A stretch of 17,781 bases of DNA. Origin: Spirochaetaceae bacterium. Lineage in GTDB: Bacteria > Spirochaetota > Spirochaetia > SZUA-6 > Fen-1364. Of this stretch, positions 7,291 through 14,082 are shown piece after piece. Each line of letters opens with the position of its first letter. The stretch's first letter is position 1. A model generated the notes under the pieces. It did not search any database. It saw only the letters and a list, made by a program, of their open reading frames with translations, and had not been told where the DNA came from. The DNA lies in contig PMDT01000280.1 in NCBI GenBank assembly GCA_003154555.1, positions 1-17,781 on the forward strand, read 5' to 3'. A program made the translations under genes and the position numbers.

Positions 7291-8723
7291 AACGTCTTCT
7301 CAGTATCGACATCGGTTCCACGTGGACAAAGGCGGCGCTCTTCGGTCTGGAGGACATTCCCTCTGTGCTGGGCACGAGCCAGGTGCCAACCACCCAGGAT
7401 GACCTTTCGCGCGGCGTCGCGGCCGCGGCGTGCGCGCTCCTGGGGCTGGCGTCCGATACCTCGATAACGCGCATCGGCGCGGAGCTTCCCGTCCATGTCT
7501 GCTCGTCGGCAAAGGGCGGGCTTTCCATCGCGGCTATCGGCATCGTGCCTGATCTCACCGTGAGCGTCGCGCGTCTTGTCGCATCCTCTGCAGGCGGGCG
7601 GATCGCGGCGCACACCGCCTACAAGATCACCGATCGCCAATTGGCCGTGATCGAAGCGATGAAGCCCGACATCGTGCTTCTCTGCGGCGGCACCGACGGC
7701 GGCAACGAGACCTATGTCCTTCACAACGCGCGCGCCCTTGCGGGGATGAGGGGAGCCGCAGCCGTGGTCTATGCAGGCAACGCAACCCTCGAGGCCGAGG
7801 TGCTCCGTATCCTTTCGGGCAGGCCGCTCCAGGTCGTTCGCAACGTCATGCCCGAGGTCGGCGTGCTCGACATCGAGCCCGCCCGCGCCGCGATACGTTC
7901 CATTTTCCTGCAGCGCATCGTCGAAGGAAAGGGACTGGAAGCAGTGCGCGCGGCGTGCGCGGGAGATATTCGGCCCACGCCTCTTGCCGTCTACGAGCTT
8001 CTGGAGGCAATTGCGGCAAGCGGTGATGCGGCCGCAGGCGGCCCTCCTTCCCTTCTCCTCATCGACATGGGTGGAGCCACGACCGACGTCTATTCGCTCT
8101 GCCCGGCTTTCTCCCCGGACGAAGGCACGGTTCTGCGCGGTATCGAGCCGCCTTCGCTCATGCGGACCGTGGAGGGAGACCTGGGTCTGCGTGTCGGGGC
8201 CGCCTCGGCCGCCGAGACGGGTCATGCGTACGTCGAAGCCCGCCTGCAGAAGGAAGGAGCATCCGCGGAGGCATTTGCGGCCTGGGTGCAGAGCGCCCGG
8301 GAACACACCGCGGTACTTCCCGGCAATGACGCCGAACGTCTGTTCGACGACATACTCGCGGAGGCGTGCCTCTTCCATGCCCTTTGCCGGCACGCCGGAA
8401 CCGCGGAGGAGGTCTGGACGCCGGGGGGGAAGGTCCGCATCCAGCGCGGCAAGGACCTGCGCGGCGTTACGCTCATCGCGGCAAGCGGCGGGTGGCTTGC
8501 CCGGCGGGGCTCCGATGCGCCGCTCAAGCGCGCCCTTTCCGCCGCACAACGCGACACGGGTGCCATGAGGCTCCTGCCCGTGTCGCCCCGGGTCGCGGCA
8601 GATACGCGATACCTTTTACCCCTGCTTGGAAACATCGCAGCGGCACATCGGAAAGAGGCGGCCCTGCTTGCCTCAGAGTGCGTGGGCGGGCTCATGACCG
8701 CCGGGGAGATGCATGCGCGATAA
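7287..8723 (+). CDS. glmL: Glutamate mutase accessory ATPase GlmL (MutL)
   Basis: An actin/Hsp70-fold ATPase of 478 residues always found between the two glutamate mutase subunit genes, thought to protect or reactivate the B12 enzyme by exchanging damaged cofactor. That function is inferred for the family rather than firmly shown. Visible nucleotide-binding motifs are phosphate-1 SIDIGSTWTKAAL (6-18), phosphate-2 LIDMGGATTDVYS (258-270) and the adenosine-type segment LIAASGGWLARRG (396-408). LLCGGTDGGNETYVLHNA (131-148) is a further GlmL signature. Translation starts at a GTG whose bases overlap the glmS stop (GTGA), with GGAG about nine bases upstream. The 3' end overlaps glmE by 11 bp. The order glmS-glmL-glmE is that of clostridial operons. 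Confidence 0.95.
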   Translation: MKRLLSIDIGSTWTKAALFGLEDIPSVLGTSQVPTTQDDLSRGVAAAACALLGLASDTSITRIGAELPVHVCSSAKGGLSIAAIGIVPDLTVSVARLVASSAGGRIAAHTAYKITDRQLAVIEAMKPDIVLLCGGTDGGNETYVLHNARALAGMRGAAAVVYAGNATLEAEVLRILSGRPLQVVRNVMPEVGVLDIEPARAAIRSIFLQRIVEGKGLEAVRAACAGDIRPTPLAVYELLEAIAASGDAAAGGPPSLLLIDMGGATTDVYSLCPAFSPDEGTVLRGIEPPSLMRTVEGDLGLRVGAASAAETGHAYVEARLQKEGASAEAFAAWVQSAREHTAVLPGNDAERLFDDILAEACLFHALCRHAGTAEEVWTPGGKVRIQRGKDLRGVTLIAASGGWLARRGSDAPLKRALSAAQRDTGAMRLLPVSPRVAADTRYLLPLLGNIAAAHRKEAALLASECVGGLMTAGEMHAR

Positions 8724-10158
8724 GAAGATGCCGCTCGCCCAGCTCCTTGCCGCGCGTCCGGCCGTGCTTTCATCCTGGCCGACGGGCGCCGAGGTGGACC
8801 TCGACGAGGCATTCGCGTGGCAGGCGAAGATCCCCGCGGCAAAACGCTTCTCCACGGCCATGCGCGCGGCCCGCGACGCACGGCGTGTGCTCACCCAGCC
8901 GCGGGCGGGGGTCGCCCTCATCGACGAGCACATCAGGCTCCTGAAGTACCTCGAAACGGAAGGTGAGGCGGATCTCCTCCCGACAACGATCGATGCCTAT
9001 ACGCGGCAGAATCGCTACGAGGAGGCGGCGCGAGGCATCGAGAAATCAGTCAACGCGGGAACCTCGCTGCTCAACGGCTTCCCGGCTGTGAATCACGGCG
9101 TGGCGGGCTGCCGCAGGGTCACCGACGCCGTGAGCCGGCCCGTGCAGGTCCGACACGGCACTCCGGATGCGCGCCTGCTTGCGGAGATCACCCTGGCGGG
9201 TGGATTCACGAGCTTTGAAGGCGGGGGTATCTCGTACAACATTCCCTACACGAAGAACGTGCCCCTGGCCAAGTCCCTGCAGGATTGGAAATACGTCGAC
9301 AGGCTCTGCGGACTGTACGAGGAGAGAGGCTTCCCGATCAACCGGGAGCCGTTCGGGCCGCTGACGGGCACTCTCGTTCCTCCCTGCATCGGGCACGCGG
9401 TGGCAATTCTGGAAGGCCTTCTGGCGCTGGAGCAGGGCGTGCGTTCGATCACGCTCGGCTACGGCCAGGGCGGCAACATGGCACAGGACATCGCCGCGAT
9501 CGCGACGCTCAGAGAGCTGGCGGACGAGTACTTCCAGGATGCAGGCTTTTCCGGTTACGAGCTCAGCATCGTGTTTCACCAATGGATGGGCGGCTTCCCC
9601 GAAGACGAGTCGCGCGCATTTTCCATCATCTGCTGGGGCGCCGCGGTCGCCGCTCTCAGCGGCGCCGACAAGGTGATCGTGAAGACACCGCACGAGGCGA
9701 TGGGCATCCCCACCAAGGAGGCGAACGCGCAAGGCCTGCGCGCCTCGCGGCAGACGGTCGACATGCTCGCCGACCAGCCGCGCATCGAGACCCCGCAGGT
9801 GCTTCGGGAAAAGGAGATCATCCGGCGCGAGGTGGACTGCCTCCTTCCCCGCGTGCTCGCGCTCGGCTCGGGTGATACCGCGGCAGGGGCCGCGGCGGCA
9901 TTCGAGGCGGGCATCCTCGACGTCCCGTTCGCGCCTTCCGTGCATACGCGCGGCAAGATACTTCCCATGCGCGACAACGAAGGCTGCATCCGCATCTTCA
10001 ACCCCGGCGCCGTGCCGCTGGATGACGACATCGCGGCGCTGCACCGCGAAAAGCTGGCCGAGCGCGCCCGGGCGGAAGGCCGCAGCGTCTCTTTCCAGAT
10101 GGTAACCGACGACATTTACGCCGTCAGCAAGGGCAGGCTTGTCGGGAGGCCTCGATGA
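8713..10158 (+). CDS. glmE: Glutamate mutase (methylaspartate mutase) epsilon subunit, catalytic
   Basis: The TIM-barrel catalytic subunit of coenzyme-B12-dependent glutamate mutase (EC 5.4.99.1). It has 481 residues against 483 in Clostridium cochlearium. The substrate-binding arginine claw is present as R64 (QPRAGVAL), R98 (AYTRQN) and R147 (QVRHGTPD). The catalytic glutamate is E169 (FEGGGISYN), with tyrosines Y175 and Y179. All sit exactly two residues before the published C. cochlearium positions (R66, R100, R149, E171, Y177, Y181, from memory), so the enzyme should be active. The ATG at 8713 is chosen because GGGGAG lies just upstream and the length fits. It overlaps the glmL end by 11 bp and the mal start by ATGA, so translation is probably coupled. 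The reaction is reversible, so sequence alone does not say whether glutamate is consumed or made. Confidence 0.97.
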   Translation: MRDKKMPLAQLLAARPAVLSSWPTGAEVDLDEAFAWQAKIPAAKRFSTAMRAARDARRVLTQPRAGVALIDEHIRLLKYLETEGEADLLPTTIDAYTRQNRYEEAARGIEKSVNAGTSLLNGFPAVNHGVAGCRRVTDAVSRPVQVRHGTPDARLLAEITLAGGFTSFEGGGISYNIPYTKNVPLAKSLQDWKYVDRLCGLYEERGFPINREPFGPLTGTLVPPCIGHAVAILEGLLALEQGVRSITLGYGQGGNMAQDIAAIATLRELADEYFQDAGFSGYELSIVFHQWMGGFPEDESRAFSIICWGAAVAALSGADKVIVKTPHEAMGIPTKEANAQGLRASRQTVDMLADQPRIETPQVLREKEIIRREVDCLLPRVLALGSGDTAAGAAAAFEAGILDVPFAPSVHTRGKILPMRDNEGCIRIFNPGAVPLDDDIAALHREKLAERARAEGRSVSFQMVTDDIYAVSKGRLVGRPR

Positions 10159-11405
10159 GGATCACGCGGGTGATTTTCGTTCCCGGTCGTTCTGCCTTCT
10201 TCTTCGACGACCAGCGCGCCATAAAGACCGGTTCGTCCCACGACGGCTTCGACTATGCCGGAGCCGCGGTCACGACGGGCTTCCGCCGCATCAGGGTGGG
10301 CGGTGAGTGCATCTCCGTGATGCTTCTCCTGGACGATGGCAGCGTCGCGCTGGGCGACTGCGCGGCAGTGCAGTACTCCGGCGCGGGCGGCAGGGACCCG
10401 CTCTTCCTCGCCGTGGATTTCATCCCGGTGCTCGAAAGGCACGTGCGGCCGTTGCTGGAGGGTGCCGAGGTAGCCGGGTTCCGCACGATGGCGGCGGGCA
10501 TCGAGGCGGTGCGCGTGGACGGGCTGCCCCTGCACACGGCCATCCGCTATGGCGTCAGCCAGGCGCTGCTCGATGCGCGCGCACATGCAGAGCGCTGCAC
10601 CGGCTGCGAGGTGATCTGCCGGGAATGGAAACTGCCCCTCGATGCCTCACCGGTACCGATATTCGGGCAGTCGGGCGACAATCGCTATGAAAACGTGGAC
10701 AAGATGATACTCAAGGCGGTCGATGTTCTGCCGCACGGGCTTATCAATTCAGTTGATGAAAAGCTGGGCCAGGACGGAGAAAAGCTCCGCGAGTACATCA
10801 AATGGCTCGCTGCGCGAATAAGGAAACTCGCCCCGCACCCGGGATACCTGCCGGACCTGCACATCGACGTGTACGGGACCATCGGGCTCATCTTCGACGA
10901 CGATCCAATCCGTGTCGCCGCATATCTTGCTTCCCTGCAGAAGGAGGCAGGTCCGCATCGGCTGTACATCGAGGGGCCTGTCGACGTCGGAGAAAAGGCA
11001 CGGCAGATGGAAGCGCTGCGCGCCATCCGGGTCGAGCTGGAACGGCGCGAATCCCCGGTGCGCATCGTCGCTGACGAATGGTGCAACACCCTGGAGGACG
11101 TGCGCGACTTCACCGATGCCTCAGCCTGCCACATGGTGCAGATAAAAACACCGGACCTCGGCGGCATCCAGAACATCGTGGACAGCGTCCTGTACTGCAC
11201 GGCGCACGGCATGGAGGCCTACCAGGGCGGCACGTGCAACGAGACGGACGTCTCCGCGCGCAGTTGCGTGCAGCTTGCCATGGCAACGCACCCGATGCGC
11301 ATGCTCGCAAAGCCCGGCATGGGCTTCGACGAGGGATACATGATCGTGAAGAACGAAATGGAGCGCACCCGCGCGGTCCTTTCGGCCCGGGAGGTGAAGA
11401 AGTGA
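10155..11405 (+). CDS. mal: Methylaspartate ammonia-lyase
   Basis: Catalyses (2S,3S)-3-methylaspartate to/from mesaconate plus ammonia (EC 4.3.1.2). It is an enolase-superfamily enzyme with an N-terminal capping domain and a TIM barrel, acting directly after glutamate mutase. The 416-residue protein carries the magnesium ligands D238 (HIDVYG), E273 (YIEGP) and D307 (VADEW), the base pair K331 (VQIKTPDLGG) and H194 (LPHGL), plus Q172, Q329 and C361. These fall at the same residue numbers as in the Clostridium tetanomorphum enzyme as I recall it, showing near gap-free alignment. It starts by ATGA overlap with glmE, with GGGAGG upstream. Its stop overlaps the GTG of the next gene. The classical next enzyme, a mesaconase, is not in the window. 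Confidence 0.97.
   Translation: MRITRVIFVPGRSAFFFDDQRAIKTGSSHDGFDYAGAAVTTGFRRIRVGGECISVMLLLDDGSVALGDCAAVQYSGAGGRDPLFLAVDFIPVLERHVRPLLEGAEVAGFRTMAAGIEAVRVDGLPLHTAIRYGVSQALLDARAHAERCTGCEVICREWKLPLDASPVPIFGQSGDNRYENVDKMILKAVDVLPHGLINSVDEKLGQDGEKLREYIKWLAARIRKLAPHPGYLPDLHIDVYGTIGLIFDDDPIRVAAYLASLQKEAGPHRLYIEGPVDVGEKARQMEALRAIRVELERRESPVRIVADEWCNTLEDVRDFTDASACHMVQIKTPDLGGIQNIVDSVLYCTAHGMEAYQGGTCNETDVSARSCVQLAMATHPMRMLAKPGMGFDEGYMIVKNEMERTRAVLSAREVKK
11390..11396 (+). promoter_or_regulatory. Shine-Dalgarno GGAGGTG for the GTG start of the AtuA-family gene
   Basis: GGAGGTG lies six bases before the GTG at 11402. This explains translation of a gene with no nearby ATG and fixes the start, since the frame stays open upstream to at least 11078. 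The site lies inside the mal coding sequence, so the two genes are likely translationally coupled. Confidence 0.7.
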
Positions 11406-12775
11406 GTGCGCGCGAGTTCAGGGTCCTCTCTCCCACGGCCATACTCGGGTACGGCTTTCCCGAAGAGTCTTTTCGCAACGGGGTCGCAAAGAAGCCCGAT
11501 CTGATTGCCTGCGACGCAGGCTCCACCGATCCCGGGCCGTACTACCTGGGCAGCGGCAAGTCCTTCACCGATCGCGCATTCGTGAAGCGGGACCTCACCT
11601 TCATGCTCGTGGAAGGCGTGCGGCGTGGCGTTCCCGTCGTGGTGGGGACGGCGGGCGGATCGGGTGCGGCGCCGCATCTCGCGTGGTGCCGGTCCATTAT
11701 CGAAGAGATCGCGCGTGAACAGAACTTAAGCTTCACGATGGGTGTCATCGCCTCTGACGTGAGCAAGCAGACCGTGAAAGCAGCACTGGCGGCCGGCAGG
11801 ATCCAGGCGCTGCCCTTTGTGCCGACGCTGGATGGGAAGGCGATAGACGAATCCCCGCATATCGTCGCGCAGATCGGGTGCGAGCCGCTGCAGAAGGCGC
11901 TTGCAGCGGGCTGCAATGTCGTGCTGGCCGGCCGGTGCTACGACCCCGCCAACTTTGCAGCGCTTCCTATTATGAAAGGCTTTCCCGAGGGCCTCTGCCT
12001 GCACATGGGAAAGATCCTCGAGTGCGGCGCCATTGCAGCCACTCCGGGAAGCGGAGCCGACTGCGCATTCGCCACGATATTCGACGACCGTTTCGTGCTG
12101 GAGGCTCTTTCACCGAAGCGCCGTTTCACGCGCGAATCGGCGGCCGCGCACACGCTCTACGAAAAGTCCGACCCGTACCGGCTTCCCGGTCCCGGCGGCC
12201 TCATCGACCTGACCGGCTGCTCGTTCACGGACCTTGGTGAAGGACGCGTCGAGGTACGCGGCAGCCGGCACGAGAAGACGCCCGCCTACTGGGTGAAGCT
12301 GGAAGGGTCGCGCAGGATCGGCTCGCGGTCGCTCAGCATCGCGGGAGTGCGCGACCCGATCATGGTGCGCGATATCGAGCCTGTCCTTGAGGCCGTACGC
12401 CAGCAGGTACGCGCCATGGCAGGGAACACCGTTGCGGGCGAGCTTTACTTCCATGTCTACGGCAAGAATGGTGTCATGGGTCCGGGTGAGCCGGTCCGCA
12501 TAACGACGTCCCACGAGCTGGGAATCGTGATCGAGGCAATCTCGCCGACGCAGGAGCAGGCCGATACCCTGGTGAGCGTCACCCGGTCCACGCTCCTGCA
12601 CTACGGCTACCCCGGGCGCATCTCCACGGCGGGCAATCTCGCCTTTCCCTTTTCGCCTTCAGACATCCGCGCAGGAGACGTCTATGGCTTCTCGATCTAC
12701 CACCTCATGCAGGTGGATGACCCTGCCGGCTTTCCGCTCGAGGTGGTGCATGTCAGGAACGGGGCAAAGTCATGA
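11402..12775 (+). CDS. AtuA/DUF1446-family protein, unassigned step after mesaconate/methylaspartate
   Basis: A 457-residue cytoplasmic protein of the AtuA family (named for the Pseudomonas acyclic terpene utilisation locus, where its reaction is not established). It begins SAREFRVLSPTAILGYGF after the initiator. Recognisable segments are ACDAGSTDPGPYYLGSGKSF (37-56), GTAGGSGAAPHLAW (82-95), VLAGRCYDPANFA (174-186), the HMGKILECGAI motif (201-211) and DPYRLPGPGGLIDLTG (257-272). These glycine- and aspartate-rich segments fit a ligand-binding alpha/beta protein, but no known catalytic motif can be named. Conserved candidates for active-site duty are D38, D43, C179, H201 and C208. The GTG start overlaps mal by four bases and the end overlaps the DUF4387 gene by ATGA. 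Fixed pairing with DUF4387 suggests one two-subunit enzyme. From context its substrate may be mesaconate, methylaspartate or a derivative (inferred). Confidence 0.85.
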   Translation: MSAREFRVLSPTAILGYGFPEESFRNGVAKKPDLIACDAGSTDPGPYYLGSGKSFTDRAFVKRDLTFMLVEGVRRGVPVVVGTAGGSGAAPHLAWCRSIIEEIAREQNLSFTMGVIASDVSKQTVKAALAAGRIQALPFVPTLDGKAIDESPHIVAQIGCEPLQKALAAGCNVVLAGRCYDPANFAALPIMKGFPEGLCLHMGKILECGAIAATPGSGADCAFATIFDDRFVLEALSPKRRFTRESAAAHTLYEKSDPYRLPGPGGLIDLTGCSFTDLGEGRVEVRGSRHEKTPAYWVKLEGSRRIGSRSLSIAGVRDPIMVRDIEPVLEAVRQQVRAMAGNTVAGELYFHVYGKNGVMGPGEPVRITTSHELGIVIEAISPTQEQADTLVSVTRSTLLHYGYPGRISTAGNLAFPFSPSDIRAGDVYGFSIYHLMQVDDPAGFPLEVVHVRNGAKS

Positions 12776-13095
12776 AAAAGAGCATCCTCGATGTCGCGCG
12801 TGTCATCCGGTCCAAGAACTCGGGTCCCTACGAGCTCACCCTCGATGTCATGTTCAACGACAGAAAGCACTACGAGCTCTTCCGCGACCGCGCGATCATT
12901 TCCAGGGACCTCATCAGCCGGCTCTACAATGTGGACACGTCCGAAATACTGGGCATCGTGTGGTTCGAGCCGTGCAACGCCGTGAAGGCCACCATCCGCC
13001 GGCGCATCGCTTCAGGCGCCCCCGGTGACACGGACATCTACGGCGCGCAGCAGCATGCGCCGCTTCTTTCGATAGAGTTCGAGGAAGAAGGGTAA
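12772..13095 (+). CDS. DUF4387-family small protein, probable partner of the AtuA-family protein
   Basis: A 107-residue protein of unknown biochemical function. Two family signatures are visible: RSKNSGPYELTLDVMF near the start (13-28) and DIYGAQQHAPLLSIEFE near the end (88-104). The middle reads HYELFRDRAIISRDLISRLY and EILGIVWFEPCNAVKATIRR. The alternating strand-helix pattern is compatible with a small ferredoxin-like domain such as that appended to the C-terminus of some AtuA proteins, so it may be the same module encoded separately (inferred). There is no signal peptide or membrane helix. The ATG overlaps the AtuA-family stop by four bases, which supports equal production and a complex. 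The gene for the P-loop protein begins two bases after its stop. Confidence 0.83.
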   Translation: MKKSILDVARVIRSKNSGPYELTLDVMFNDRKHYELFRDRAIISRDLISRLYNVDTSEILGIVWFEPCNAVKATIRRRIASGAPGDTDIYGAQQHAPLLSIEFEEEG

Positions 13096-13097
13096 CA

Positions 13098-14072
13098 ATG
13101 GCAGACAGCAAGCCCGACATCAGCCAGCTGCAGCAGTCGTTTTCCCATCCCACATGGTCGTCCGAGACGCTTATCTATGCCACCTACTACGCGCCGCGCG
13201 GCAGGCAACGCCTTTACATGCTGGGCGCCGAGCTTTCCCGACGCTACCTCTACCCCAGCGATCTCCTGGTCGGCATCATCGGTGCCGAGGGCTCGGGGAA
13301 ATCCACGCTCATCAAGGGCCTCTTCCCCGGCCTCGAGCTCACCAACGATGACGACGGCGTCAATATCCGGCCTGCCCAGCTCTATGCCTTCTCACCCGAC
13401 GACTACTTCGCGCCGCACACATTCCATATCGACGTGCGCTACGAGCGCGCCTTCCGCCAGCCCTGGCAGATCGCCGAGGCTGTCACCGTTGCGGTCTCCC
13501 ACGGTCGGCGCGTCATCGTCGAGCATTTCGACCTGCTCTACGAGGCCCTGGGCTATAACGCGCAGATCATGTTCGGCATCGGGGAAGAAGTCATCGTGGC
13601 GAGGCCCGGCGTGTTCGGCCCCTTTCCGGCATCGATAAAGGCCGTTGCGGACAAGACGATACGCTACCGGCTCATGGCGCACTCCGCGGAGGACATCACC
13701 AGCTACGTGCTGGAGCGCGATTACAACTACAAGATCCCGGTGCACCACTCCGACGTGAAGCATGGCTTTGTCATCAGCTTCCAGCAGGAGCCGCGCATCG
13801 ACCTCGTGCAGCTCGAAAACCGGGTGAAGGAGATCATCGCGGCGGACGTGCTGATCGCGCCGGCCGGTGAGGATCGCATCAGCATCGGCGATCACCAGAT
13901 CCCCTGCACGGGCACGCGGACACACGTGAAGCATTCCGGGCAGATCGAGAACTTCCGTCTTCTGAAGGAGTTCCGCTACCACCCGCTTCTGCGCGAGTAC
14001 ATGCTGGTCGGCATCGTCGGGCGGCACGAGCCGGCCGGCTACGAGGAAATCACGCGCGTGCCGGAACTGTAG
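13098..14072 (+). CDS. P-loop NTPase/kinase-like protein with C-terminal alanyl-tRNA-synthetase SAD-like domain
   Basis: A 324-residue fusion of unknown function. Residues about 55-180 form a P-loop domain: Walker A GAEGSGKST (62-70), and SPDDYFAPHTFHIDVRYERA (99-118) and RRVIVEHFDLLYEAL (137-151) as in uridine kinase/phosphoribulokinase-type enzymes. Residues about 185-290 resemble the second additional domain (SAD) used for editing by AlaRS and ThrRS: VHHSDVKHG (215-223) in place of HxxxH, and CTGTRTHVKHSGQIENFRL (270-288), strongly like the CGGTHVxxTGxI block of AlaRS. H217 or H216, H222, C270 and H276 could bind zinc, but the C-to-H spacing is five residues rather than three. No aminoacylation or tRNA-binding domain is present. 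The weak ribosome site is AAGGG. It sits two bases after the DUF4387 stop. An AGGAGG overlapping its own stop serves the next gene. It may phosphorylate or hydrolyse a pathway amino acid or act as an editing factor (hypotheses). Confidence 0.8.
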   Translation: MADSKPDISQLQQSFSHPTWSSETLIYATYYAPRGRQRLYMLGAELSRRYLYPSDLLVGIIGAEGSGKSTLIKGLFPGLELTNDDDGVNIRPAQLYAFSPDDYFAPHTFHIDVRYERAFRQPWQIAEAVTVAVSHGRRVIVEHFDLLYEALGYNAQIMFGIGEEVIVARPGVFGPFPASIKAVADKTIRYRLMAHSAEDITSYVLERDYNYKIPVHHSDVKHGFVISFQQEPRIDLVQLENRVKEIIAADVLIAPAGEDRISIGDHQIPCTGTRTHVKHSGQIENFRLLKEFRYHPLLREYMLVGIVGRHEPAGYEEITRVPEL

Positions 14073-14082
14073 GAGGCGTGAC

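Noticed and set aside
7110..8549. Long minus-strand open frame (479 codons) opposite glmL
   Set aside because: It is the antisense shadow of a GC-rich gene whose plus-strand product has clear GlmL motifs; the minus-strand product is rich in Arg, His and Gly and has no recognisable domain.
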